Made by a program: the position numbers and the translations under genes. The notes beneath the pieces are model-generated. The model saw only the letters and a program-made list of their open reading frames with translations. It had not been told where the DNA came from and did no database searches. Source: Primulina eburnea (lineage: Eukaryota > Streptophyta > Magnoliopsida > Lamiales > Gesneriaceae). Taken from it: a stretch of 64,000 nucleotides of DNA. The DNA is taken from positions 37,952,051 to 38,016,050 of the forward strand of contig NC_133108.1 of NCBI RefSeq assembly GCF_022965805.1, in the 5' to 3' direction. Shown here piece by piece: positions 11,896-22,899 of this stretch (the first letter of the stretch is position 1; every line of letters begins with the position of its first letter).

Positions 11896-13273
11896 TCCCT
11901 CCCTCCTTATGAGAAGTTTCGTCGTCGAAACTTGGTTGAACATGCTCCTCAAAGAGATAAGGGTATTGATCTCGCATCTTTTCTTCTAACTCCCAAGTAG
12001 CTTCTCTTTCGGTGTGGTTGGACCATTGTACTTTTACATATGGAATAGTTCGTCTCCTCAGTACTTGGTCTTTGTTATCCAAAATTCGAATCGAAATCTC
12101 TTCATATTTCAGCTCTTCATTTAGATTGCTCTCAACCAGAAGTGGTCCAGCTTCCAGAATATGACTTGGATCAGGAATATATCTCCTCAGATGCGAGACG
12201 TGGAATACATTGTGAATTCTTGACATGTCGGGTGGAAGTGCTAATCTATAAGCAAGTGTTCTCACTTTCTCGAGGATTTCAAATCGTCCGACGTATCTGG
12301 GATTCAGTTTCCCAGCCTTATTGAATCGGATAACACCTTTCATGTGTGACACTTTCACATACGCCTTCTCTCCAACTTCGAATTCCACGGGTCTTCTTTT
12401 AAGGTCAGCCCAGCTTTTCTGTCGATCTTGTGCAGCTTTTAATCTCTCCTTGATCACGGCAACTTTATCCACTGTTTCTTGGATCATTTCGGGTCCAACA
12501 ATGGCTTTTTCCCCTACTTCGTTCCAATATAGTGGTGATCGACACTTTCGTCCATACAGAGCTTCATATGGTGCCATTCCAATACTGTTGTGGTAACTAT
12601 TATTGTACACGAACTCGATTAAGGGCAGATGTTCGCTCCAATTACCACTGAAGCCTAGAGCACATGCTCTCAGAATATCTTCTAGGGTTTGAATGGTCCT
12701 CTCAGTTTGGCCGTCGGTTTGAGGGTGATAAGCCGTACTAAGAGTAACCTTGGTTCCCATAGCTTGTTGAAAGCTCTTCCAAAATCGAGATGTAAATCTA
12801 GGATCTTTGTCTGATAGTATGCTAGCTGGTACTCCATGTAATCGCACGATCTCATTCATGTACAAGGTGGCTAGCTTGTCCAGATTACAGTTCATACGTA
12901 CGGGTAAGAAATGCGCAGATTTTGTGAGTCTATCTACGATTACCCATATTCCATCATGACTTTGTCTCGACTTGGGTAACCCAACTACAAAATCCATGGA
13001 AATATGTTCCCATTTCCATTCCGGGATTTCTAATGGTTGAAGAAGTCCACCAGGTTTCTGGTGCTCTGCTTTGACTTGTTGGCACACGTGACATTTAGAA
13101 ACGAACGTTGCCACGTCCCTCTTCATTCCACTCCACCAGAAATTTTTCTTCAAGTCTCTGTACATTTTGGTACTGCCAGGATGAACTGAAAATTTTGACT
13201 TATGTACATCAGACATTACTTCTTGTCGAAGGTTATCAACGTCTGGTACACACAATCGTCCTTTCATCCACAA
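11891..13273 (-). CDS. Integrase with chromodomain-like C-terminus (Tekay pol 3' part)
   Basis: This reading frame encodes the part of pol that inserts cDNA into the genome. It contains the end of the zinc-binding region ([11 protein letters not shown], then CHVCQQVK), the catalytic core ([22 protein letters not shown], then [12 protein letters not shown], and [11 protein letters not shown] for the D-D-E core), the GPY/F-like segment ([17 protein letters not shown]), [11 protein letters not shown], and a terminal [18 protein letters not shown] typical of the chromodomain end in Tekay elements. It overlaps the gag-RT frame by 10 bp in a different phase. The usual linker appears to be shared across that overlap, which indicates a one-base indel rather than a separate gene. 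The frame runs 5 bp into the 3' LTR. Confidence 0.92.
   Translation of the reverse strand: MWMKGRLCVPDVDNLRQEVMSDVHKSKFSVHPGSTKMYRDLKKNFWWSGMKRDVATFVSKCHVCQQVKAEHQKPGGLLQPLEIPEWKWEHISMDFVVGLPKSRQSHDGIWVIVDRLTKSAHFLPVRMNCNLDKLATLYMNEIVRLHGVPASILSDKDPRFTSRFWKSFQQAMGTKVTLSTAYHPQTDGQTERTIQTLEDILRACALGFSGNWSEHLPLIEFVYNNSYHNSIGMAPYEALYGRKCRSPLYWNEVGEKAIVGPEMIQETVDKVAVIKERLKAAQDRQKSWADLKRRPVEFEVGEKAYVKVSHMKGVIRFNKAGKLNPRYVGRFEILEKVRTLAYRLALPPDMSRIHNVFHVSHLRRYIPDPSHILEAGPLLVESNLNEELKYEEISIRILDNKDQVLRRRTIPYVKVQWSNHTEREATWELEEKMRDQYPYLFEEHVQPSFDDETSHKEGGM
11896..11909 (-). other. Polypurine tract of the Tekay element
   Basis: Directly inside the 3' LTR the minus strand reads TAAGGAGGGAGGGA, a purine run in the position expected for priming plus-strand cDNA synthesis. 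Confidence 0.8.
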
Positions 13274-16200
13274 GATCTTTTGTTGTCTATCTCGAAATCT
13301 TGTGATTTCCCTTCTTTGGCTTGCTCTTTCAGTTTCACCAAAGCGGAATCTCTATCTTGGCTTATCTTGATTGTCTCTCGTAGACATGGTTGTGCTGAAA
13401 GTGATGTCAGGATTACCTTACTCATATTCTTTTGACTTAAAGCATCTGCTACCTTGTTGGCTTTGCCTGGATGGTAGCTTATCGTCAAGTCGTAATCCTT
13501 TATGAGTTCAATCCACCGTCTTTGTCTCATATTTAGTTCCTTTTGAGTGAACAAATATTTGAGACTTTGGTGATCGGTGAAAATCTCACACTTGGCTCCA
13601 TAAAGATAATGTCTCCAAATCTTTAGTGCGAATACCACTGCAGCTAGTTCGAGGTCATGCGTTGGGTAATTTTGTTCAAACTGCTTCAACTGCCTTGATG
13701 CGTATGCAATCACCCTTCCCTCCTGCATGAGTACACATCCCAACCCTTCTTTGGATGCATCGCTGTAGACGGTGTAGTCCTTACCTTCCATAGGTACTAC
13801 TAGCACTGGTGTGGATGTAAGCTTCTTCTTCAAAGTCTCGAAGCTTTGCTCACATTTTTCACTCCATTGAAACTTAGAGTTCTTCTGTGTGAGCTTGGTG
13901 AGTGGTACGGCTATTGAAGAGAATCCTTCAACAAATTTTCGATAATAGCCTGCTAATCCCAAGAAACTTCGTATTTCTGTCACACTCTTTGGTCTAGGCC
14001 AATCCGAGATTGCCTCTACTTTCTTAGGGTCCACAGATACTCCTGCTGTTGATATTATGTGTCCCAAAAATGCGACGTTCTCTAGCCAAAATTCGCATTT
14101 CTTGAACTTGGCGTACATTTCCTTCTCTTTCAGCGTCTGGAGGGTGAGACTAAGATGTTCTTTGTGGTCTTCCTCACTTGCCGAATATACCAGAATATCG
14201 TCGATGAATACCACCACAAACTTGTCAAGAAATGGTTTAAACACTCTATTCATCAGATCCATGAATACTGCCGGAGTGTTTGTTAATCCGAACGGCATCA
14301 CTGTGAACTCATAGTGTCCGTACCTTGTTCTGAAAGCTGTCTTTGGAATATCATCCGATTTGACCTTCAATTGGTGGTAGCCTGACCTTAAGTCGAGCTT
14401 GGAAAAGACTGAAGCTCCTTTAAGTTGGTCAAACAAGTCATCAATCCTTGGAAGCGAATACTTGTTTTTGATTGTGATCTTGTTCAGCTCTCTGTAATCG
14501 ATACACATCCTCATACTTCCGTCCTTCTTCTTTACAAATAGGACAGGAGCTCCCCACGGAGATGCGCTTGGTCGGATTTGCTTCTTGTCCAACAACTCTT
14601 GAAGTTGCTTTTTGAGTTCTTTCAACTCTGCTGGAGCCATTCGGTATGGTGCTTTTGAGATTGGTGTAGCATTGGGCACTAAGTTAATCTCAAATTCCAC
14701 TTCGCGATCGGGAAGTTCGCCAGGGAGTTCTTCAGGAAAGACATCTGGAAATTCTTGTACTACTGGAATCTCTTCTAGCGTAAGTGTGGTTTCTTTCTTC
14801 ACCTCGCTTAACATAGCTAGGTAAACTTCTTCTCCACTTTTCATGGCTTTCCAAGTTTGAGAAGCAGAAAGAAGAGTCTTTCGTTCTTTGGTCTTGCCAT
14901 GAAATAAAAGTTTCTCTTGGTGTGAAGTTTGGATGGTTACCGTCTTTCCATGACAGTCTACTAAGGCATGATTCCTGGCTAACCAATCCATTCCAAGAAT
15001 TACGTTGAATTCCACCATGTTTAGTTGAATCAGGTTTGCCTTGAAATTCTGATCTTCTATAAGAACACTAATATCCCGATATAGAGTGCGAGTTTCTAAA
15101 ATTTGATTTGCAGGGGTTGTTACTCTATATGGTTCTTCTAAGTCATCAGGCTTAGCTCCTAACCTCTTGGCAAATCTCTTAGACATGAATGAATGCGTAG
15201 CACCACAATCAAATAACACATAAGCAGGTATATTATTGATTAGAATGGTACCGGCTACGACATCATTGGAGTTGTCAGCCTCTTCTTGAGTTATAGCATA
15301 GACTCGAGCATTTGGCTTGTTCTCCTTAGGCTTGTTTGGAGCTGTTCCTCCTGCTGGTCCATTCCTTGGATCTGGAAAAGGGCATTGAGCAATGCGGTGG
15401 CCCATCTTTCCACAACGAAAACAAGCTCCAGAATTCTTACGGCATTCACCAATGTGAGTGAATCCACAATTTTGACACTTGACTCCCTCTTTGCTTGATG
15501 GAGATGAAGTGGTTCCTTTAACTGGATCACTGGTGAATTGGTTACTTGAAAACCTAGGCCTCTTTAATTGTTGGCCCGATTGGTACTGGCCTTGCTGAGG
15601 ACGTTTGAGTTTGTTTTCTCCTTCACGCCTCTTAATGTCGTTTTCAGCCCTAATGGCGGCTCCCATCAATTCCTCAAAGCTGTTGGGTTCTATAACGGCA
15701 AGGGCAGATTGAATACGGCTGTTCAATCCCTTCTTGAAGCGATGCATCTTCAAAGCTTCGTCTCCCATGATGGTTGGGGAGTAAGTTCCTAATGAGTGGA
15801 ACTTGGATGAGTACTCTACCACTGTCATGTTTGGTTCTTGCACCAAGCTTTCGAATTCTGACAGCTTCTGCACTCGAACTGCTGTCGGAAAGTACTGCCT
15901 CAGAAATGCCTCTCGGAACCTTTGCCAAGTGATAGGTCCCGCCTCTAACATAGTTGGTGAGACTCCTTCCAACCATTTGGCAGCTTTATCGACAAGAAAA
16001 GGTGTAATCACCTCTACTCTGATCCTTTGGGGAACCTCAAGTAGTCGAAGATGATTTTCCACTTCTTTCATCCAATTCTGTCCGACCTCTGGATCAGTGC
16101 TTCCATCGAAGTTAGGGACTCTTGCTCTTCGGAGAGCCTCGTAGTGTTGTTTAGTCCCGTTCTGAGCTGGAGGTGGTGGCGGTGGTTGATTAACATTAGG

Positions 16201-16383
16201 GTTAACTAACCCTTGTAGCGTAGTTGCCACGATTGTGGCTATAGCCATCAAGTCCACCTGACTGAGGCCAACTACTGGTGGTGGTTGTGGTGGTTGTTGT
16301 TGTTGTGCTTCCTCATCGTTGCTATTATTGTTGTGGTTGCCGTAGCGAGGATTGCGATTGTTTCTAACTGGTCGTCCGTCCAT
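13264..16383 (-). CDS. Gag-protease-reverse transcriptase-RNase H polyprotein (Tekay)
   Basis: 1039 codons from an ATG at 16383. A Pro/Gln-rich N-terminus precedes the gag domain (about residues 80-250), then two zinc-binding sites [12 protein letters not shown] (about 303-314) and [14 protein letters not shown] (about 321-334). The protease site is [10 protein letters not shown] (about 390), where plant Ty3 proteins normally have DSG. Reverse transcriptase follows: [20 protein letters not shown] (about 628), [13 protein letters not shown], and the catalytic [12 protein letters not shown] (about 723-734). RNase H has [15 protein letters not shown] (about 873) and TDHQSL (about 936). The frame ends prematurely at 13264, just before integrase, by a frameshift. 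Apart from that no internal stops are present. Confidence 0.93.
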   Translation of the reverse strand: MDGRPVRNNRNPRYGNHNNNSNDEEAQQQQPPQPPPVVGLSQVDLMAIATIVATTLQGLVNPNVNQPPPPPPAQNGTKQHYEALRRARVPNFDGSTDPEVGQNWMKEVENHLRLLEVPQRIRVEVITPFLVDKAAKWLEGVSPTMLEAGPITWQRFREAFLRQYFPTAVRVQKLSEFESLVQEPNMTVVEYSSKFHSLGTYSPTIMGDEALKMHRFKKGLNSRIQSALAVIEPNSFEELMGAAIRAENDIKRREGENKLKRPQQGQYQSGQQLKRPRFSSNQFTSDPVKGTTSSPSSKEGVKCQNCGFTHIGECRKNSGACFRCGKMGHRIAQCPFPDPRNGPAGGTAPNKPKENKPNARVYAITQEEADNSNDVVAGTILINNIPAYVLFDCGATHSFMSKRFAKRLGAKPDDLEEPYRVTTPANQILETRTLYRDISVLIEDQNFKANLIQLNMVEFNVILGMDWLARNHALVDCHGKTVTIQTSHQEKLLFHGKTKERKTLLSASQTWKAMKSGEEVYLAMLSEVKKETTLTLEEIPVVQEFPDVFPEELPGELPDREVEFEINLVPNATPISKAPYRMAPAELKELKKQLQELLDKKQIRPSASPWGAPVLFVKKKDGSMRMCIDYRELNKITIKNKYSLPRIDDLFDQLKGASVFSKLDLRSGYHQLKVKSDDIPKTAFRTRYGHYEFTVMPFGLTNTPAVFMDLMNRVFKPFLDKFVVVFIDDILVYSASEEDHKEHLSLTLQTLKEKEMYAKFKKCEFWLENVAFLGHIISTAGVSVDPKKVEAISDWPRPKSVTEIRSFLGLAGYYRKFVEGFSSIAVPLTKLTQKNSKFQWSEKCEQSFETLKKKLTSTPVLVVPMEGKDYTVYSDASKEGLGCVLMQEGRVIAYASRQLKQFEQNYPTHDLELAAVVFALKIWRHYLYGAKCEIFTDHQSLKYLFTQKELNMRQRRWIELIKDYDLTISYHPGKANKVADALSQKNMSKVILTSLSAQPCLRETIKISQDRDSALVKLKEQAKEGKSQDFEIDNKRSCG

Positions 16384-16661
16384 TTCCTACAATTAAGAAA
16401 GTTTCTATGGTTGATGGCAGAATAGAGACAAAATAATTGAAGCACGATGATAGAGTAATTGCTCAAAGCTTAAATATGAAACCAATGGATTGAAATAAAT
16501 TTTATTGATTCCTCAAGAAGTGCAATTACAACTAAACATCGAAATTGAGAACATGAATGCAAATGGAACACATGGTAATACAATAGAGTACTACTGAATG
16601 TCTAATCTATCACTTCTCCTAATCCCAACTCCATAGGATCCTCTTCCATTTCTTCTTCCTC

Positions 16662-17104
16662 TTATGGTTCTTCTTCAGATTCATCTTGGTTGGCTATTAC
16701 TGCTTGTAGATGTTCAATATGGCCATGCAGAACTGCATTCTGGTCACTAAGAACTTCAACAGTACTCTGCAGCTCTTGAATCTGAGCATCAGTCTGTGCA
16801 CTATACTGATTATGTTGGTGCACGAGTTGGTGATTCTGATCCTTGAGTATTTGGATCTTGTCAACTAGTGTATCACGTAGCTCGATGAATTCTGCCACTC
16901 TTGGGATATTTCAAACTCCTCCTGAGTCTTCCTATTCCTCTCTTCTGCTTCATGTAGATAGTGAGCATAACGTTGAACATCACCCTCTAAGTGCTCTGCC
17001 CGACGTTCTAACTCATCTTTGTCCAACTTTAGGCAGTAGTTATTCTCCTTGAGTTTTTTTAGTTTCCTCTCTAAGCTCTTAATGTAGCTAATTTGGTCAG
17101 CCAT
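16662..17104 (-). pseudogene. Extra coiled-coil ORF upstream of gag in the Tekay element (frameshifted)
   Basis: Two overlapping minus-strand frames (16865-17104 and 16662-16898) read as one protein of roughly 145 residues broken by a single-base indel near 16890-16905. The first frame starts MADQISYIKSLERKLKKLKE. Leu/Ile spacing and dense Glu/Lys/Gln residues predict a long coiled coil over most of the length, and the end is acidic (DESEEEP). It sits between the primer-binding site and gag in the same orientation. It resembles no gag, pol or env domain that I know. The function is unknown; a role in gag assembly or RNA binding would be a guess. Confidence 0.6.
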
Positions 17105-17998
17105 ATCCTACATCCAAAACATGAGAGTGAAAGTTCAGAAACGATATCAAGAATACAAGTCGAACTATAGACAATTACTGGAATGAACAGAATCAGTATG
17201 CCTATACAATTAACAGAAGAAATAGCCCAAAAATTTTCGGTCTCAGAATTCCGTGAAAATTTTACTAAAAATCCTTGACATCAAGAACATGAATGGTGCC
17301 AAGTTTGGTGCAAAAAGACTAAGCCAATGAGAAATGAAAATTCCTCAAAGTTTCGAGAAGTTGGAAAATTTTACGGAAATGATGATATCACTATCTCAAA
17401 GAGGGATTTTGGGGTTTGTCGGTGGTGCTAGAACGATTGAATGGTTCTAGGATACGTTCTCCTCTTCGAGAGCTTTCCAACGCCTACTTTTAATAGTAAA
17501 AATTCCTCCTGGATCAAAAGTTATGGCCGTTTGAAGTTTGCGCGAAAAACACCTTAACTTCTATGCCATTTGCAAGGTCTACTGCATGCTCCTGCTGGAA
17601 TTCCCTACCTACTGCAACTCTGATGCTACTGCAATCAGTCTGCTGCTTTCCCAGCATTGTCTGCTGCTTTCCAGCCCTATTAGAATCAGTCTGCTGCCTT
17701 CAGCTCTACTGATTTCTATCTGCTGGTTCTGGTCTCAGACTACTGGTTTTGATGCTACTGTTTTTCAATCATCTACTGGTTTCGGTCTACTGATTTTGGT
17801 TTACTGATTTTTTTTTTTTGGCATGCTACTGTATTCTGATTTGCTTCTCTATTGATTTTCCTAACTGTACGTAGTAGTCTATCATATCAGTAGTATATTA
17901 CAGTAGCTTATTTCAGTAACTTTCAGAATTTATTTTCAGAAGTCTATAAGAACTTATTATTTCTAGTTCCTCCTCCCCAGATTATGAAACCCGGTTCT

Positions 17999-18010
17999 GC
18001 TCTGATACCA
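17999..18010 (-). other. Primer-binding site (initiator tRNA-Met) of the Tekay element
   Basis: Minus strand TGGTATCAGAGC lies six bases inside the 5' LTR. It is the standard complement to the 3' end of plant initiator tRNA-Met. Confidence 0.9.
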
Positions 18011-18016
18011 CTTCAA

Positions 18017-19139
18017 TGTCACGCCCCGGGACGGGGGTTGGTTGACACCGGCGTTGCTCTCAAATATTAATTCGAAAACAACAAGCCTCAGAAGTACGAA
18101 ATTCAGAAACCAGTCTTTTATTCATAAACACTGAATATTTCAATGTCTGATACAAACTAGAATAAGTAATGTTTTACAGCGGAAATGTGAAACAAACCAG
18201 ACGCAGCGGAAAACAACATAAATAAAACTGAGAATTAACAATCTTCTTCACCAGCCCCAGAACTAGATCTGCTCCTCTTCTTCTAGCCTTTCTTCATCGT
18301 TCTTATCTGAGATGTTTTGGTGGGTGAGTGATATGGTTGTCACTCAGTAAGCGGGGGCGGGAATAACTCCCAGTTTTCGAAACCATTTTCATACAGAACA
18401 GTAATACGAAAATATACAGAACTTCTTGTTTTCATACCAGAAATCATTGTTCAGTGTTCAGGAATCAGTAATCAGTATTCAGTAATCGGAAATCAGAAGT
18501 TTATCAAATAAGCACTGAGCACGTTCGTGAATTTCATGGCTAAACTGATATCAGTCCCCTATATGTTCTCTCCTCTAAGGGGTGAGGCCAGTAATCAGTA
18601 ATCAGTAATATTCAGAATTTATATTCCTACCATTAGTTCACTAAGTTTCAGTGCTTCGAAATCAGATAACAGGATTCAAGAATATAATTTGCTTTAAAAC
18701 AGAAATCATCAAACGGTTTTCAAGATATTTATACATAAGCCCACTTACTGTAATTTGCTGGAGAGTTTCGGTTGAATTCTGGAAGTAGGCTTGCTCTCGC
18801 TACTGCTTTCTACTGTCCGAAAATAAGCACTTTCTTATTTCAAATATTTCAAGTGATAATTCAAGATTTGTGTAACACCAATTCAGAGGTTGAGGGTGCT
18901 ATTTATAGACAAATATTCTGACAGTTAGCTTCCTATTTAATGGCCATAATCTGCCATTAACAACTTTTATTCCGTGATAAATGCTTCAGTTACAAGTTTA
19001 AGATGAATCAGTAACTGTCTGCTGGAATATCGTTCTTTTGCTGCTGGATTCTGGTCTGCTGCTGGATTCTGGTCTACTGGGAATATTCTGACTGTTATTT
19101 TTCATTGCTACTGAAATGCTGGAAATTCGAGTTCACACA
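18017..19139 (-). repeat. 5' LTR of the Tekay element
   Basis: 1123 bp, starting TGTCACGCCCCGGGACGG and ending TTCACACA on the plus strand, followed by the target duplication CGAAG. It contains a putative CTATTTATAG TATA-like segment at about 18899, in the orientation of minus-strand transcription only when reverse-complemented. Confidence 0.95.
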
Positions 19140-19144
19140 CGAAG

Positions 19145-19538
19145 GATTATCAAGACAGTGGAAAAAATCAATATCGCACCAAAGGTCGAAGGACCACAAA
19201 CATAACAAAATGGATAACGAAGAGACAATTGCTAACTGCGACAAAAGAACTCGGAAGGCAAAAAAGAGCAGATATCCAATCATTTCTGGTGCTCTAAAGA
19301 TCAAAGAAGAGAAAATGTAGACATGCGTTTGATGTCCGAACAAATTAGTTGTTCGCTTTTAAAATATTATTACTATTTAAAATATGTCGAACATATTTAC
19401 ATGGATTATTATATATTTAAACCTCCGTTATATCTGCACGTTTCTAGTTGAAAGACAAAATAATAAGATCGAAATCAGACAACATAAAACGAAAACAGCA
19501 AAACAAGAAATAAATAAGACCTAAATTTCAGTTTTCTG
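19145..19538. other. Stretch between two retroelements, nothing recognised
   Basis: About 400 bp between the Tekay target duplication and the solo LTR. It carries a short basic plus-strand frame (19105-19320) that starts inside the LTR. I do not regard that as a gene. Confidence 0.6.
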
Positions 19539-19543
19539 TGTTT

Positions 19544-20677
19544 TGTGAAGACCATGCACCAGCTGAAATCACTCCATGCACCAGCCGAAATCACTCCAGC
19601 CGAAATCAAGCCATCGGCGTCATTCATGGAGCCATCAACGCGGCGTCATTCAGGGAACCATCAACGCGGCGTCATTCAGGGAGCGACTGGAGCCTACCTT
19701 GTAGAAGGTTTTCTTGTGCCTATATAAAGGAGGGCTCCTCATTCGAATTGGCATCCACTCTCGAAATCCTCTCTAGCAACGCTGTAGTCTCGAAGCTCTT
19801 CGCCCTCTAGAAGCTCTGCCGCAATCTCGCCGTTCGTGTTTACGTTTCTTTGAGCAATCGAAATACAGTAAGTGGTTTTTGCTACTATTTCAATTGGCAT
19901 AATATTTTCGAAATATATTATTCGAAATAAGTGGGTTCTTGACTACTATTTTCGAAATAGCTATGACTTTGAAAATTATATCGGCATGATATATTCGTCC
20001 TACGTCGTATGTAACCTTTCTTGGAAATTTCGTTCATTGAAAGTATGTTGAGTATTTGTAAAGCACTGTAATGATTCGACTTAGAAATGGTAAAGGAAAT
20101 TCCGAACTTTGAAATCTTTGTTTAGGCCCTGATGCGGTGGGTTATAATAACCGTTCCTTTGGCCTCACCCCTTAGAGGAGTAACATATAGGGGACTGATC
20201 AGTTAAAAACCATCGAAAATGAGATGATTTCAGTGCTGTATCCGTTTTCTTTTATTTCGACATACTAAATATTGACATTGTGATAATTCGTTTATATGTA
20301 TAACCTCGATATTTTCGTGCACGATTGGCCCCCATTTACTGAGTATTTCCTCCCAAAATACTCACCCCTTACCTCCCCTCCCAGATAAGAATGAGAAGCA
20401 AATTGAGGATGAGGAGCAAGAATACTTTTGGGGATGGTGAAGAGGAGTCTATTTCGTGATCGATTGATTATTCAGTCTTATGATTTCAGTATTATGTATT
20501 TACGATTTCAGTATTATGTATTTACGCTTCCGCATTTTATTTCTATGGCATTGTAAAGACGATCATTGGCTATGAAAAAGACTGGTTATTTTGATCTACT
20601 ACGAGGCTTGTTGTTTTGCAATTATGTGATTGCGAGATAACGCCGGTGTCGACTAACCCCGGTATCGGGGCGTGACA
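19544..20677 (+). mobile_element. Solo LTR, Gypsy family related to the neighbouring Tekay element
   Basis: 1134 bp with TGTGAAG...GGGGCGTGACA ends, flanked by a perfect target duplication TGTTT (19539-19543 and 20678-20682). The 3' end (ACGCCGGTGTCGACTAACCC, then GGGGCGTGACA) and an internal CCTCACCCCTTAGAGGAG...ACATATAGGGGACTGAT block match the LTR of the element at 10765-19139 in inverted orientation. No internal coding region is present, so it arose by LTR-LTR recombination. Confidence 0.9.
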
Positions 20678-20790
20678 TGTTTGACATCAGGCATGATAAC
20701 CGTTGGATAATTTACTTTATGCATGGGTATTGTGATGCCTATAAATATTACATAATCCAATTATATACGCTAGATAGGATAAAAATATGG

Positions 20791-20962
20791 TTTATTTCAT
20801 CATACTCATGTGGGCATTGCTCTCATGATAGGATGTAATGTCCACATGATAGGATGGATGAACAAGATTTGTCCATGCATATATATGACCTCCTTTTTTT
20901 TTTTTTGAAATTGTATATGTGGCTAGATCTTATCCGTTGAAATGAAGTGAGGGTAGTGCTCA
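20791..20962 (+). repeat. Dispersed repeat, copy B (partner at 2212-2343)
   Basis: Inverted match to 2212-2343, roughly 80% identical by eye. This copy has an extra partial duplication of CATGATAGGATG. It ends about 210 bp past the SPL9-like stop codon, so it may fall within that gene's 3' UTR or terminator region. Confidence 0.7.
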
Positions 20963-21173
20963 TATAGCTAAGATCTTAAAATACACAAGGTATGACGTTG
21001 ATTTCGCCACTGTCCCAGTTTTGGTACAAGTGATCCTAACACACGGAAAGGATACTCGAAACAAGCAGTTGAACTTATTCGTGTTTAGTCCGACTGGATA
21101 AAATACCAAGTCTTTATGTCCCAAATGAAGCATAACAAACATCACGCAGTAATCAATCTAAAATTAGAACAAT

Positions 21174-22686
21174 TCAAAGCGACCAATGCATATGTTGGAC
21201 AGAAGAATCATATCCCCTGGAATGCTTGAGTTCATGAAACTGGTCCTCGGTCGGTTGAGACAGTCCGAGCTCTCCGTTATGCTGACTATTACCTGGATGA
21301 GGAGCCTGGACTGAACCCAGATTAGGACGCGTCTCGTGTGACATGTCATTAGCTTGGCCAGTCTGGAAATCCCACGAAGGGAAGGAAAATTGAGCAATGG
21401 GTGCACAAGGGGTCACCAAAGACTGAACAATGTTCATATCAGGCATCGATGATTGGCTTCTCGAGCCCCAGGGGTGGCTTGACAGAAGAGAGAGAGCACT
21501 GATGGAATCCGAAACTCCACTAAAGCATTCTTCTGGAGATACTAAAGAACCAACAGAGCAAGTAGGACTAGTCGTTGAACCTTGCAGGAGATCAGGTAAA
21601 GAATTTTGTGAGTTACTCTTCCATGGAGGTTGATGTTTTCCGGCGACGATTGCTTGATTTCCTAATCCTGGTTCAGGTATGATATTCAGCCACGCATCAC
21701 TTCCACCGAGCATTGGATAAGTGCTGCAATTCATCATAAATCCTCCAGCTTTGGTGCGATTATCTGGTAACAAGAACGTCAGGAATATATTGGCTACCAA
21801 TAGTGTAAAAATTTGGGCTGACGAGAGAATGCCCAATAATTGTTTTACAGGAGCAAATAGGTAATCCTTGAGAAGTGATGATTAATAAGTACTCGCTCAT
21901 TGGTATCTTACCAAATATGGATGAAGGAAGAGTTCCACAGCGAGGTGGCAAAAAAGATCCTGGGGGTGGCTTCCTTCTACGCTCGTTGTGTCCAGCAAGG
22001 CGCCTACGGCAACTACGTTTTCCTTGGTCAAATTCAGCCAATTGATGAAACCTGAACCCAATCAACATTATAACCAAATTGAACAAGTTTACATGTATCA
22101 AGAATTTGGCCTACAGTAAATTTCAGCAATAACTATTGTATTCTCTAACTCGGTAACAAATTTCAAATTGTTTACAGAAAATACCACAACCATTTGAGCA
22201 TCGAATAAGATATGATCAACAAAATTCACTCTACACATCCATCAAACTCAAAACCAGCAAACCAAATACTTAATTTCTGTCTTTTCATAATTTACCAAAA
22301 CCACGAATATATTAATCTATAATTGTGAAAAGGGTTAAACCAGACCTGCTGCACTGCTGGCAAAACCTCTGCTCGATGCCTGCCACAATGACCTTTGGAA
22401 ATTTGGAATGCACACCACAAACTTTGTGCCTCGAATAATAAGCCTTGGCATCGGTCAGATCTGCGTCGCACCCCACCACCTGGCATAGAGGCGGCTGCAC
22501 GACTCCGGCTCTCCTTCTTCTGGACGCTGACGGAGGCGCTGGCGATTGCCCACCTCCAATCTTGGCCTGTGGTCCAGAACTCACGCCCTCGAAGTAAATC
22601 TTCTTGCCAAAATTCAAACCATTCATGAGTGAGTCTGCTGCACCAGCAGAAGTCGAGAAAGAAGAAGAAGAAGAACCTCTTTCCAT
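21174..22686 (-). CDS. SPL9/SPL15-like SQUAMOSA promoter-binding protein
   Basis: SBP-box factors bind GTAC cores in the nucleus; the SPL9/15 branch promotes the adult phase, flowering and plastochron control under miR156. Three exons (22346-22686, 21912-22051, 21174-21763) with GT-AG borders and matching phases give a 356-residue protein. It starts [11 protein letters not shown] and has FGKKIYFEG near residue 30. The SBP domain spans exons 1-2: [41 protein letters not shown], then the basic nuclear-localisation stretch [17 protein letters not shown]. Both zinc sites (Cys3His and Cys2HisCys) are complete. The C-terminus [12 protein letters not shown] resembles the end of SPL9. Exon 3 carries a miR156 site encoding ALSLLS. 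The exon 1/2 break inside the SBP domain is the conserved position in this family. Confidence 0.95.
21480..21499 (-). promoter_or_regulatory. miR156/157 target site in SPL9-like exon 3
   Basis: The mRNA strand reads GTGCTCTCTCTCTTCTGTCA, the canonical SPL target. The plus strand differs from mature miR156 at one position (A for U at base 14). This implies post-transcriptional repression by miR156 in juvenile tissue. Confidence 0.95.
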
Positions 22687-22899
22687 TCCTGATTCCTATA
22701 ACCCGTTCATTGTAGCTTTTGTGAATCAAGTGAAATCCACATGCACCATTAGTACCTTGGAACAAAAAACTCAAGAAAGAAAACAAGAGATTCGTATATA
22801 TATTCAAGGGAGCTGCGAAACTAATCATATTTATACTCGAAGCTGATCTTCTCCGGTGGCCCATTATACCAGTGGAGATTTTTGCAACATATATCACAT

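Larger units (their letters stand above)
10765..19139 (-). mobile_element. Complete Ty3/Gypsy LTR retrotransposon, Tekay-type chromovirus
   Basis: An 8.4 kb element bounded by ~1.12 kb LTRs with TG...CA ends and a perfect 5 bp target duplication CGAAG (10760-10764 and 19140-19144). On the minus strand the order is 5' LTR (18017-19139), primer-binding site, a small coiled-coil ORF, gag-protease-RT-RNase H, integrase with C-terminal chromodomain-like region, polypurine tract, 3' LTR (10765-11895). The LTRs differ by about 2% in substitutions plus a few small indels, so the insertion is fairly recent. The gag-pol frame is broken once near 13270. The RT, integrase and C-terminal sequence are typical of plant Tekay/Del elements. 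Confidence 0.95.

Noticed and set aside
11789..11989. Plus-strand open frames across the Tekay element and LTRs
   Set aside because: They are antisense shadows of the retrotransposon coding frames or run through LTR sequence.
22292..22897. Long alternative minus-strand frame over SPL9-like exon 1
   Set aside because: It is a shadow of the SBP-encoding frame; zinc ligands and splice phases support the other frame.
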